From positions 62,001-126,000 of the forward strand of contig PGXB01000003.1 of assembly GCA_002838945.1 (NCBI GenBank): 64,000 nucleotides of DNA, written 5' to 3'. The notes beneath the pieces were generated by a model. The model was given only the letters and a program-made list of their open reading frames with translations. It was not told the origin of the DNA and searched no databases. Below are positions 34,807 through 45,059 of the stretch, one piece after another (the stretch's first letter is position 1; each line of letters opens with the position of its first letter). A program made the position numbers and the translations under genes. This stretch comes from a candidate division Zixibacteria bacterium HGW-Zixibacteria-1 (GTDB lineage: Bacteria > Zixibacteria > MSB-5A5 > GN15 > PGXB01).

Positions 34807-37720
34807 TTTTTCCCTGTTGTACGGCACAATCAGCCCGGAGGACCTGATAAAAACAGCCGCCGGGTATGATTACGCCGCCCTAATGCTGGCCGACCGGAAC
34901 AATCTGTATGGCTGTTATGATTTCTATTTCGCGGCCCGCGAGCGGGGTATCAGGCCGATCATCGCCGTCGAACTGACGACAAGCATTGGAGATATTATTC
35001 TCGTCTGCGAAAATCATGAAGGGTACAAAAATCTCTCGCGCCTGATTACTCAGTATCAGCTCCATGGCAAACCGGATGTAAATGAACTGTCACAATATCG
35101 AGACAATCTGGTTTGCATTGCCGGCAGCGTTTCCGAACCTGCAGCATTAAAAGAAATCTATGAAAACAACCTTTATGTCGGATTAACCCGGAATAATCCC
35201 TCAAGAACCGAGCGGCAGGCCCGGCAGCATAATCTGAAGACCCTTGCCTGCCCGCTGGTCACCTTTCTCGATGCAAACGATTACAACCGGCACCGTCTTC
35301 TGCGGGCCATCGATGGCGGCTATCTTCTGAACAATCTCCCTGAAAATGTCTGCGCTCATCCCGATGAGTATTTTCAGGCTCCTGATCGGTATGAGCATTT
35401 TTTCGGGGTATTCCCGGAAGCGATTAATAACAACCGGATGCTTATCGAAAGATGCAATCCGGATATCATTATCGACGGCGATCATGCGGAGCGATTGAAG
35501 TGCGACACGCTGGAGGGCTTAAATCGGCGGCGGCCCGACTTGTCGGGCCCATACCTGGCGCGCCTTGAATACGAGTTGTCGGTTATACGGAAAACCGGAT
35601 TTGTCGATTATTTTCTGATTGTCGGGCAAATCATCGCTTTCTGCCGCCGCGAAGGTATCGCGGCGGTCGGGCGCGGTTCGGCCGCCGGGTCGCTGGTGTC
35701 ATACAGCCTTGGCATTACCGAGGTCGATCCCATCAAAGAGAAACTGTATTTCGAGCGGTTCCTCAATGAGGCCCGTTTTGATTGTCCCGATGTCGATCTC
35801 GATATCGACTGGCGCCGGCGTGATGAAGTCCTTGATTTTGTTTATCGCACATATGGGGCGGAACATGTGGCCATGATGGCTTCATATATTCATTTCCAGC
35901 CAAGACTGGCGATTCGGGAGAGCGCCAAGGCGCTCGGTCTTTCGCCTGACGAGATCGAACGCTACGCGGGGCGAATCTCGACTCATCCGCTTGAGCGAAA
36001 TGATTTTTCGGAAAAACCTCCGGCCAGAAACCGCGCCGAATGGGAACGACATAAGCCGGTTCTTGAAGCGGCCCGCTCGATTTACGGATTGCCGCGGCAT
36101 CTGGGAATACATGCCGGCGGCATTGTTATCACGCCGGAGCCGATAACCGATTATATCCCCCTAGAGCGGGCCACCAAGGGAATCAATGTAACCCAGTGCG
36201 ATATGTATCAGGCCGAGAAAATCGGTCTGGTCAAGATCGACATCCTCGGTCAGCGGGGCCTGGCCGTCATCGCCGATTGCTATAAGGCGGTGCGAGAAAC
36301 AGAAGGAGAGAATTTTCGGATTCCGGAAGATGATCCCGCCACCTATGAGATGCTCAGGGCGGGCCGGACCATCGGGGCCTTTCAGATCGAATCGCCGGGC
36401 ATGCGGGCGATGCTTCGTGATCTCAAACCGAGGGAACTGAATGATATCACCCTGGCCTTATCGCTGATACGCCCCGGGGCATCGGAATCCGGCATGAAAA
36501 GGATTTTTCTCGACCGTTTCCACGGCAAGATACCGACCATCTATCCTCATAAAAACCTCGAAGATGTGCTGAAGGAAACTTATGGGGTTTTTATCTATCA
36601 GGAGCAGGTCCTCCTGGCCGGGCAGAAGATCGCCGGATTCAATCTGGCCGCATCCGATCTTCTCCGCCGCGCCATCACCAAGGGCCGTAAAAAAACCGAC
36701 CGCGACCGACTGGGCCGGCGTTTTCTTGACGGCGCCCGGAAGAATGGCGTCGATACCGAGACGGCACAGAAAATCTACGCTCAACTGCGGCAATTCGCAT
36801 CATTTGGTTTCTGCAAGGCGCACGCCGCCACCTATGGCTACCTGGCCTATCAATCGGCTTATTTTAAGGCGCATTATCCGGGGCTGTTTATGTCGGCGGT
36901 CCTTCGAAACGGCGGCGGGTATTACCCGTCGGCCGTATATGTGGCCGAGGCCCGGCGGCTGGGCGTCGGGATTCGTCCGCCCGATGTTAATTTCTCGGAA
37001 TCGAGAGATAGCTGGAAATTGGACCGGATATTTCTCGGCGTCGAACGCGTCCGGGATATTTCGAGTAACACGCTCAAACAGATAGAACAAAACCGGCCGT
37101 TCCGCTCACTGGCTGATTTCATGACCGGTGTGGATTTGTCGGAAAATGAGATGGAAAATCTCATTCGGGTGGGTTTTTTCGATTCGATCGACACGTCGCG
37201 CCCACGCCTTCTCTGGCAATATCGACTTCTGGGCCGAAACAAAAAATCCGGCGGCGGCGATCTCTTTGGCGGCAGAGTGGTGACGCCGGAAATGAAATCG
37301 ATGCCCGATCTTGTTCCCTTCAGCCGCCTCGAGGTTTTCAAGGCCGAAAGAAATATACTGGATGTGGCGGCGTCATTCCATCCGCTTTCTCTCTTCGCCG
37401 CCTATAAGCCGGTCAGTATGGAACAGATCGGCAGGTTCAAGGACAGAAGCCCGGTAACGCTTTCGGGCTGGCTGGCCGACCGCAAACGAATCAAGACCCG
37501 CGACGGAAAGTCGATGGTTTTTCTGACATTCGACAGCCTCGATGATACTTTCGAGGTGGTGCTTTTCCCCGACATATACAATCAATGTAATGAGACTGTC
37601 AGGAAATATCGTTATCTGACGGTTGACGGCTATATCAATATCGATGAGGGCAATACGGCCGTTATTGCCGAGAAGATTTACCCCTCCCCGACCGGACTGA
37701 AAGAAATGCCCTATGTTTAA
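34775..37720 (+). CDS. Alternative DNA polymerase III alpha subunit with decayed PHP site
   Basis: C-family polymerase of 981 aa, shorter than replicative DnaE. The polymerase acids are present: CPDVDLDIDW (two catalytic Asp) and VKIDILGQRGL (third Asp). GIAAVGRGSAAGSLVSY, a helix-hairpin-helix region, a clamp-motif-like DLFG near residue 830 and a C-terminal OB fold (VTLSGWLADRK...) follow. The PHP metal site is broken: the N-terminal HxHxH is reduced to one His (LPVCHSNFSLL) and the TDHG motif reads ADRN. This, with its overlap on dinB, suggests an error-prone DnaE2/ImuC-like role rather than the replicase. I start at ATG 34775; the frame is open upstream to 34628, but that part lies inside dinB and is not conserved-looking. 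Confidence 0.9.
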   Translation: MSFVLPVCHSNFSLLYGTISPEDLIKTAAGYDYAALMLADRNNLYGCYDFYFAARERGIRPIIAVELTTSIGDIILVCENHEGYKNLSRLITQYQLHGKPDVNELSQYRDNLVCIAGSVSEPAALKEIYENNLYVGLTRNNPSRTERQARQHNLKTLACPLVTFLDANDYNRHRLLRAIDGGYLLNNLPENVCAHPDEYFQAPDRYEHFFGVFPEAINNNRMLIERCNPDIIIDGDHAERLKCDTLEGLNRRRPDLSGPYLARLEYELSVIRKTGFVDYFLIVGQIIAFCRREGIAAVGRGSAAGSLVSYSLGITEVDPIKEKLYFERFLNEARFDCPDVDLDIDWRRRDEVLDFVYRTYGAEHVAMMASYIHFQPRLAIRESAKALGLSPDEIERYAGRISTHPLERNDFSEKPPARNRAEWERHKPVLEAARSIYGLPRHLGIHAGGIVITPEPITDYIPLERATKGINVTQCDMYQAEKIGLVKIDILGQRGLAVIADCYKAVRETEGENFRIPEDDPATYEMLRAGRTIGAFQIESPGMRAMLRDLKPRELNDITLALSLIRPGASESGMKRIFLDRFHGKIPTIYPHKNLEDVLKETYGVFIYQEQVLLAGQKIAGFNLAASDLLRRAITKGRKKTDRDRLGRRFLDGARKNGVDTETAQKIYAQLRQFASFGFCKAHAATYGYLAYQSAYFKAHYPGLFMSAVLRNGGGYYPSAVYVAEARRLGVGIRPPDVNFSESRDSWKLDRIFLGVERVRDISSNTLKQIEQNRPFRSLADFMTGVDLSENEMENLIRVGFFDSIDTSRPRLLWQYRLLGRNKKSGGGDLFGGRVVTPEMKSMPDLVPFSRLEVFKAERNILDVAASFHPLSLFAAYKPVSMEQIGRFKDRSPVTLSGWLADRKRIKTRDGKSMVFLTFDSLDDTFEVVLFPDIYNQCNETVRKYRYLTVDGYINIDEGNTAVIAEKIYPSPTGLKEMPYV

Positions 37721-37754
37721 GGTTGACAGGCGGATGACGTCAGGATTAATTTAA

Positions 37755-39767
<2,013 letters not shown>

Positions 39768-39794
39768 ATCGCAGATCGAAAATCACAATTATCC

Positions 39795-39845
39795 TTTAAG
39801 AAATTATAACAATTCAGTCTATCTTTAAGCAATTTTTTAACAACC
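39795..39845. repeat. Imperfect direct repeat upstream of the coiled-coil protein gene
   Basis: TTTAAGAAATTATAACAA (from 39795) recurs as TTTAAGCAATTTTTTAACAA (from 39824), 29 bp apart, in the 160-bp gap after ligA. It could be a pair of regulator sites for the next gene. No clear promoter is visible. Confidence 0.35.
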
Positions 39846-39927
39846 GCCGAACAATTTCCTGAAACTTATATTTTGGTTCTCCGTCAAATCATGTAAAGAG
39901 TAGCAATTTCAAAACCCGGAGAGCAAT

Positions 39928-40515
39928 ATGAGATATTTCGTATTAACATTGGTTCTTATCGTCTTTACAGTCGGCTCGGCCATGGGATATGACGAACATA
40001 AGAATCATTCCTCCAAAGTGAAATATGACTGCAACTCATATGAAAGCCATGCTTACGGCAATTATGAGATTGATGTCGAAGATGGCACGGTAATTATCAC
40101 GCTAAATGACCGTGACGCCGATGTCGTCGAAATTACCGCGGATTATGAGCTTTTTGTCAACGGCAAACGCATCAAAACTAATGACGAGCAGAAGAAGCTC
40201 TTGGGCAAGTTCCACGCTAAGACACTGGTATTAGTCGATCGGGCTGAATCAGTCGGCATACAGGGAGCCAAAATAGGTGTTAAGGGCGCCGGCCTCGGGC
40301 TTAAAGCATTAGGCTCCGTATTCAAGCTTCTGGATGATGATTACGATTCAGATGACCTCGAAAGAGAACTGGAAAAGGAAGCCGCAAAACTCGAGGCTCA
40401 GGCGGAAAAGCTTGAAGTACAGGCCAACGAAATTGAAGATATGGCTGACGAGCTTGAAGAAATCGCTGATGATTTGTCTCAAAGTATTCCGGAGCTGGGC
40501 GAATTGGATTGGTAA
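39928..40515 (+). CDS. Exported protein with C-terminal coiled coil (DUF2884/YggN-like)
   Basis: A 195-aa protein with a signal peptide (residues 1-20, SAMG). The mature part begins with a short beta domain (about 30-90: NYEIDVEDGTVIITLNDRDADVVEITADYELFVNGKRI), a glycine-rich helical hinge (IGVKGAGLGLKALG), then an acidic coiled coil (about 140-190, rich in Glu/Ala/Leu heptads). The layout and the NGKRIKTNDEQKKLL segment recall the YggN/DUF2884 family, from memory only. GGAG stands 7 nt before ATG 39928. It is monocistronic and ends at a terminator shared with the convergent dockerin gene. Confidence 0.75.
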   Translation: MRYFVLTLVLIVFTVGSAMGYDEHKNHSSKVKYDCNSYESHAYGNYEIDVEDGTVIITLNDRDADVVEITADYELFVNGKRIKTNDEQKKLLGKFHAKTLVLVDRAESVGIQGAKIGVKGAGLGLKALGSVFKLLDDDYDSDDLERELEKEAAKLEAQAEKLEVQANEIEDMADELEEIADDLSQSIPELGELDW

Positions 40516-40554
40516 TAAAATTATCTCCTTTCTTTATAAGTTCCCAATTGAACA

Positions 40555-40585
40555 AAATGCCGGGACATGATGTCCCGGCATTTCT
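40555..40585. terminator. Bidirectional terminator, 14-bp inverted repeat
   Basis: AAATGCCGGGACAT and ATGTCCCGGCATTT flank a single base, then TTTCTATTTATT. It lies between the convergent genes ending at 40515 and 40611. Confidence 0.85.
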
Positions 40586-40610
40586 ATTTATTATTTTGTC
40601 TCCACAAGAA

Positions 40611-41747
40611 CTATTTGACCCAAGGCAGATACGGCCTGTCAACACAGAAAACACCGGATGTTGGGGCCGTCAAATCAATCTCGAATTCTATCGGCCCGCC
40701 CGAGTACTCATTGTAGTAGTTTACATTATCAACAATAAGGGTGTAAACAGCGGGCAGCAGATTAATTATCTGATAATCCATGTCGAACAGACAAATACAG
40801 TCGCACAATCCTTCAGTCTCGTACTCATTCAGTCTGATCACATTATCCGTCAAAGTTACGACAATATAAAGCGATTCAGGACAGCAGTTGAACATATCAT
40901 TGACATGAGTCAGATCAAGCGTGCCGGCACCGTCATAATCATATATGATGCAATCATCTTCATAGGTCGTATCGATCTTAAGTTGATAATTCTTGCAGAC
41001 CGGCTCACCGATAATCGTTCCCACCGGCGAAAGCATTTCTCCCCAAGGATAATGATTCCTGGTAAGGCAATATTCGCCGACCGGAGCGGCCCCGAGATCG
41101 GCCGTAAACTCAAGATATTCATCATCCCCGTATAATTCCAGGCCGATCACTTTAATGGTGTACTGACCCGGAGGAAGATTGATAATCGAGTAACTGACAT
41201 CAAATAAGCAGAGACACAAACAGGCGCCCCATTCTCCATAGCTTTCGTTTTCGGTAATGGTAATGGTGTCATTGCCAAATGTAATATCGGCAAGAAATTG
41301 CTCGGGGCAACAGTTGAACCCGGCATTCACATGCACCAAGGACAGAATACCCGTGGTTCCTTCATAGCTGTATTGTATGCAATCCTGGTCAGGAGGGGTG
41401 AGCAGTTCGGCTTTCTCCGGCGTAGGGCTTTTACAGCCCGAGTGACCTTCGACGACTATAATCGGATCAACCACGACAGTGGAACAGGCCGGTGCCGGAC
41501 CGCCGCGGTAGAGGTACCCGATAAGAGCGGTAACATCGAGAATGTTTATCGTGTGCGAACCGTTGACATCGGCCAGATATGGAAAAGCCGGAGCAGGTCC
41601 GCCTTTGTAAAGATAATTAATCAGATAAACAATATCCAGGACATTGATGCTGCCGTCATTGTTCAGATCACCACATTCATAGGCATTGCCGACGGCAAAG
41701 CTTGCGGCCACCGACAGCACCAGCAAAAGAATAAATGACCTTTTCAT
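40611..41747 (-). CDS. Secreted protein: N-terminal dockerin plus two Cys-rich domains
   Basis: Exported protein of 378 aa (signal about 1-21). A type I dockerin comes first (about 25-90: DLNNDGSINVLDIVYLINYL and DVNGSHTINILDVTALIGYL). Two copies of a roughly 125-residue Cys-rich domain follow. Each contains HVNxxFNCCPE, then a C-x-C-x-CLFD cluster, then a strand ending in an IxVxG-type turn: copy 1 about 120-235, copy 2 about 255-378. The Cys pattern (CCPE then CLCLCLFD or CDCICLFD) suggests disulfides or a bound metal. I know no name for this domain. The short link of dockerin to duplicated domain suggests display by a cohesin-bearing partner. GGAGGAG stands 7 nt before ATG 41747. Confidence 0.82.
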   Translation of the reverse strand: MKRSFILLLVLSVAASFAVGNAYECGDLNNDGSINVLDIVYLINYLYKGGPAPAFPYLADVNGSHTINILDVTALIGYLYRGGPAPACSTVVVDPIIVVEGHSGCKSPTPEKAELLTPPDQDCIQYSYEGTTGILSLVHVNAGFNCCPEQFLADITFGNDTITITENESYGEWGACLCLCLFDVSYSIINLPPGQYTIKVIGLELYGDDEYLEFTADLGAAPVGEYCLTRNHYPWGEMLSPVGTIIGEPVCKNYQLKIDTTYEDDCIIYDYDGAGTLDLTHVNDMFNCCPESLYIVVTLTDNVIRLNEYETEGLCDCICLFDMDYQIINLLPAVYTLIVDNVNYYNEYSGGPIEFEIDLTAPTSGVFCVDRPYLPWVK

Positions 41748-41953
41748 ATTTTATCTCCTCCCTGATCCGTGGTTAAAAATCCCGTTGCCTGACAATAATA
41801 TCGCGTTATATCCACATTCTGTCAAGTATAATTATTGAAAGAAATGCACATCTATATTATCCGGCATTTTGATCGCCATTCTGCCCGATTTTATCAACCC
41901 ATATAAATGACGCTCCAGATTTCCCTTTTGATACATGATTCTTACAAAAAAAC

Positions 41954-41980
41954 AAAGGCCGGCGCATTTGCCCGGCCTTT
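41954..41980 (-). terminator. Terminator of the isocitrate dehydrogenase-family gene
   Basis: AAAGGCCGG and CCGGCCTTT flank a 9-nt loop, with a TTTGTTTTTTT tail on the minus strand, 33 bp past the stop at 42013. The rest of 41748-42012 shows no gene or promoter I can support. Confidence 0.85.
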
Positions 41981-42012
41981 TTATCTACATATAACAAACG
42001 AAGGATATTTAA

Positions 42013-43131
42013 TTATAATTTCGAAGCTACGGCTTTGGCGACATCCAGCGTGGATGAAGATCCGCCCATATCGTAGGTTCTTACCTTACCCTCTTTTATC
42101 ACCTCGGCGATAGCATTTTCGACAGCCTCGGCCTTTTCATTTTCATTCAAATATTCCAGCATCATCCGGGCAGTCAGGAGCATCGCCATCGGATTGACCT
42201 TGTATTGCCCGGCATATTTCGGCGCCGAACCATGGGTCGGCTCGAATACGGCATAGTCATCACCAATATTGCCCGATGAAGCAAAGCCTAGCCCGCCAAC
42301 CAGTTGGGCGCAAAGATCGGAGATAATATCGCCGAACATGTTAGAGGTAGCCAGCACCGAATAATCATGCGGGTTTTTGATCAGCCACATGCACATGGCG
42401 TCGATATTGGTCTCCCACAACTGGATTCCGGGATAATTTTTGGCGACTTCACGCGCCGTGCGAATCATCAAGCCGGAAGTTTCGCGAATGACATTGGGCT
42501 TTTCGACCACCGTGACCGTTTTGCGACCGGTCTTTTTGGCATATTCGAAAGCATCGGTTATGATATTGCGGCAGCCGGTCTTGGTATTAATTCGCAGTGA
42601 AACGGCGACTTCGTTCGCGGGATGCTTGTCGAATTTCTTCATCTTGGGATTATGCGCTTTTATAACATTCCGAACCTCGTCCGGTAACGGGAAAAATTCG
42701 ACGCCGGAGTAAAGATCTTCGGTGTTTTCACGAAAGACGACAATATCAATGCCTTCTTTATAATTCAAGGGATTGCCGGGGTAACCCTTGCATGGCCGCA
42801 GATTGGTGCGCAAATTAAATTCCTGCCGAAGGCGGACAATCGGCGAGGAATAGATCAGCCCCTTACCCCGCAACCCGGGAATCAACTCGGCTTCCGCTTC
42901 CTCTTTAGGTTTTGAAGTAATGGCCCCAAACAGGGCGCAGTCGGTGTTTTTGAGTATTGTGATGGTGCGATCCGGCAGTGGATTGGCTTCCTTACACCAG
43001 AAGTCCCAGCCGATGTCAGCATGAATATATTCGGCATCAAGTCCAATCTTGTCGAGAACAATCTTGGCCGCGTCCATCACATCGACGCCGACCCCATCGC
43101 CGGGCATCCAGGCAATCTTATACTTAGCCAT
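42013..43131 (-). CDS. Isocitrate/isopropylmalate dehydrogenase family enzyme
   Basis: Beta-decarboxylating dehydrogenase of 372 aa, probably isocitrate dehydrogenase of the TCA cycle. The family signature NMFGDIISDLCAQLVGGLGF is complete, and RENTEDLYSGVEF holds the substrate loop, with Thr where NADP-type enzymes have Ser. The cofactor segment HGSAPKYAGQYKVNP keeps the Lys-Tyr pair that marks NADP specificity in E. coli Icd, while the C-terminal YDMGGSSSTLD is of the NAD type, so the cofactor is uncertain. Isopropylmalate and homoisocitrate dehydrogenases are alternatives. It has AAAGGAG 13 nt before ATG 43131 and lies 20 bp after a PorV-like gene on the same strand, so may share its transcript. 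Confidence 0.85.
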   Translation of the reverse strand: MAKYKIAWMPGDGVGVDVMDAAKIVLDKIGLDAEYIHADIGWDFWCKEANPLPDRTITILKNTDCALFGAITSKPKEEAEAELIPGLRGKGLIYSSPIVRLRQEFNLRTNLRPCKGYPGNPLNYKEGIDIVVFRENTEDLYSGVEFFPLPDEVRNVIKAHNPKMKKFDKHPANEVAVSLRINTKTGCRNIITDAFEYAKKTGRKTVTVVEKPNVIRETSGLMIRTAREVAKNYPGIQLWETNIDAMCMWLIKNPHDYSVLATSNMFGDIISDLCAQLVGGLGFASSGNIGDDYAVFEPTHGSAPKYAGQYKVNPMAMLLTARMMLEYLNENEKAEAVENAIAEVIKEGKVRTYDMGGSSSTLDVAKAVASKL

Positions 43132-43151
43132 CTTTGAAATGCCGCTCCTTT

Positions 43152-44021
43152 CTAAATCTCAAAAGTTAAATTGATAAGATGCGAATCTGTCAATCCGCTT
43201 TTAAACGGAAGATAAGCATAGTCAATTCTGAAATTTCTCCGGACAAAGCCGGCTCCGGCCGAAATATCCTTGGTGTCATAACCGACCCGATAACCGGCCC
43301 GAAGGAAGAATTTATCATTTAAATTATACTCGCCGCCAAAATGGAAATAGTAATCACTATCGAGTAAGACGACATCGAGCGAAGGCATAAAATCATGGTA
43401 AATGTAGGATATGCCTCCCCGATATGTGGTCGGTATGTCATAGGACTCGTCTCTCAGCTTCATCGTAGAGCCAAAATTCTGCACCGCCAGCCCGATATTA
43501 AGATCCGGAGAAGGCTGCATGAGAAGGCCGAGATCGAAGTTAAAGGCCGACCCGGCATCGACGTCAATCTTCTCATACATCCAGCCGAGCGAAAAACCAA
43601 GAATATATTTCGGCTCCAATTCGAAAGCGGCCCCGACTTTAATGGACACATCATGCGCCGCAAATTCATAAAAGTCTTCGGTCGGTGCGATACGGCCCTC
43701 GATATTGTCTATCGAAGCGAATTGCACACCGGCCGTGACGACAGTGGCGCGCTTATAAAAACTCATGTATCCGGTCTCAATTCGGATGTTTTCCCAGTAT
43801 GTATTATGGCCAAATGAACCTTCGACTGTATTAATTCCCCAGGTTGCCGCCGGATTATAAGCAGCCGAATATGGATCGGCGGGCACGGCGCTGAAAGCGC
43901 CGCCCATACCAACGGCGCGGGCCCCGGCTTCGGCCGTCAGCAACTTCAGACCAACCTGGGCTCGGCCCTGCCCGGCGCAAATCATTGACAGCAACATTAC
44001 CAGTAAAATTGTTTTCTTCAT
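43152..44021 (-). CDS. PorV/PorQ-like outer-membrane beta-barrel protein (short paralogue)
   Basis: Outer-membrane barrel of the PorV/PorQ family, of which some members act in type IX secretion. A signal peptide (1-20), then the conserved N-terminal GARAVGMGGAFSAVPADPYSAAYNPAA segment, then amphipathic strands to a C-terminal LINLTFEI. It is a paralogue of the next upstream gene (GARA/NART-AMGGAFNAV shared), 10 bp apart. I start at ATG 44021 (MKKTILLVM); a GTG three codons upstream is possible. The secretion role is an inference from family and from the FlgD-like C-termini elsewhere in the window. Confidence 0.85.
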   Translation of the reverse strand: MKKTILLVMLLSMICAGQGRAQVGLKLLTAEAGARAVGMGGAFSAVPADPYSAAYNPAATWGINTVEGSFGHNTYWENIRIETGYMSFYKRATVVTAGVQFASIDNIEGRIAPTEDFYEFAAHDVSIKVGAAFELEPKYILGFSLGWMYEKIDVDAGSAFNFDLGLLMQPSPDLNIGLAVQNFGSTMKLRDESYDIPTTYRGGISYIYHDFMPSLDVVLLDSDYYFHFGGEYNLNDKFFLRAGYRVGYDTKDISAGAGFVRRNFRIDYAYLPFKSGLTDSHLINLTFEI

Positions 44022-44031
44022 AAATACCACA

Positions 44032-45048
44032 CTAGAATCTTATTCCGAGGGTGACAACATGATCCTCACCCTCATCTACCTTGTCTCCGGAGAAAGCGTA
44101 ATCGAACTGCAGCGAGCCGAAATTGAAGTTAAATACAAAACCGGCTCCGGCTGTCAGGACACCGTTATTCAAACCGGCCCTGAGCAGTAAATTATCGATG
44201 GCATTATACTCGCCGCCGATCCGGAAATAACTGTCGGTATAGGTTTCCTTTTGGGTTACTGTCCCGTCCCCGGTGCTCTCGTCCCATTCAACCGTTTTGA
44301 CTTGTAACTCAAGGTCGGAGGCAACCAGCAGTTTTCTTCTTAAGGCCTTGAACGAGGATCCGATCCCGACCGAAAGAGGAAATTTGTCGGTCTGAGTGGC
44401 GGAAAGTCCGACACCTTTTGACTCCCATGGGTACTTAGCTGCAAAATTCTTTATGACCAGACCCGCGGTAATATCCGTGATGACTTTGCTGTCCATTTCG
44501 CCATAACGGAACAGGGAATCGATATATAATATACTTCCGATATTAATTCCGACCGAACTGGCCCTGAGATCAGCCATATTTTTTGTATAGTAATTTAACC
44601 TGGTGCCAACCGCCAGGTAAGGCATAAATCTTTTGGCGAATGACACGGCGAAATCGTGCTCATTGGCAGATATAGTCTCGCCGGTCAACTGGCCGCTGAT
44701 ATTGCGTCTTTCGACATCACCATATCCGGCATAAACCCAGCTGAAACCCAGCGATGATTCCCGATGAGTGGGCAGAATAAAAGAAATAAAGCCGAGCATT
44801 CGATCGAGCTTCATGGCCCGATAGGAACTGGTGAAGACCTTATCGGTCATGGTCTGGAGTCCGGCCGGATTATACAACATTGCCGCTCCGTCATTCGAAA
44901 CGGCGTTAAAAGCGCCCCCCATGGCTGCTGTCCGGGCGTTGACCGGCATATTAAGGAAGGAACCGGCAAAACCACCCTGCGACTCGGCCCTGGACACGGC
45001 CGGTACGATTAATATGAGTAGCGAAATAAAAAGTACAATTTTTTTCAT
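44032..45048 (-). CDS. PorV/PorQ-like outer-membrane beta-barrel protein
   Basis: A 338-aa barrel with a signal peptide (about 1-20, VSRAES). The conserved plug-strand motif is NARTAAMGGAFNAVSNDGAAMLYNPAGL. About 14 amphipathic strands follow, ending VTLGIRF, with terminal Phe as in outer-membrane proteins. I chose ATG 45048 (MKKIVLFISLL), with AGGA 9 nt upstream; the frame runs upstream to 45087, but that part lies in the end of the preceding gene. The middle gene of a three-gene set with a secreted propeller protein and a second barrel. Confidence 0.87.
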   Translation of the reverse strand: MKKIVLFISLLILIVPAVSRAESQGGFAGSFLNMPVNARTAAMGGAFNAVSNDGAAMLYNPAGLQTMTDKVFTSSYRAMKLDRMLGFISFILPTHRESSLGFSWVYAGYGDVERRNISGQLTGETISANEHDFAVSFAKRFMPYLAVGTRLNYYTKNMADLRASSVGINIGSILYIDSLFRYGEMDSKVITDITAGLVIKNFAAKYPWESKGVGLSATQTDKFPLSVGIGSSFKALRRKLLVASDLELQVKTVEWDESTGDGTVTQKETYTDSYFRIGGEYNAIDNLLLRAGLNNGVLTAGAGFVFNFNFGSLQFDYAFSGDKVDEGEDHVVTLGIRF

Positions 45049-45059
45049 ATCGATATTTC

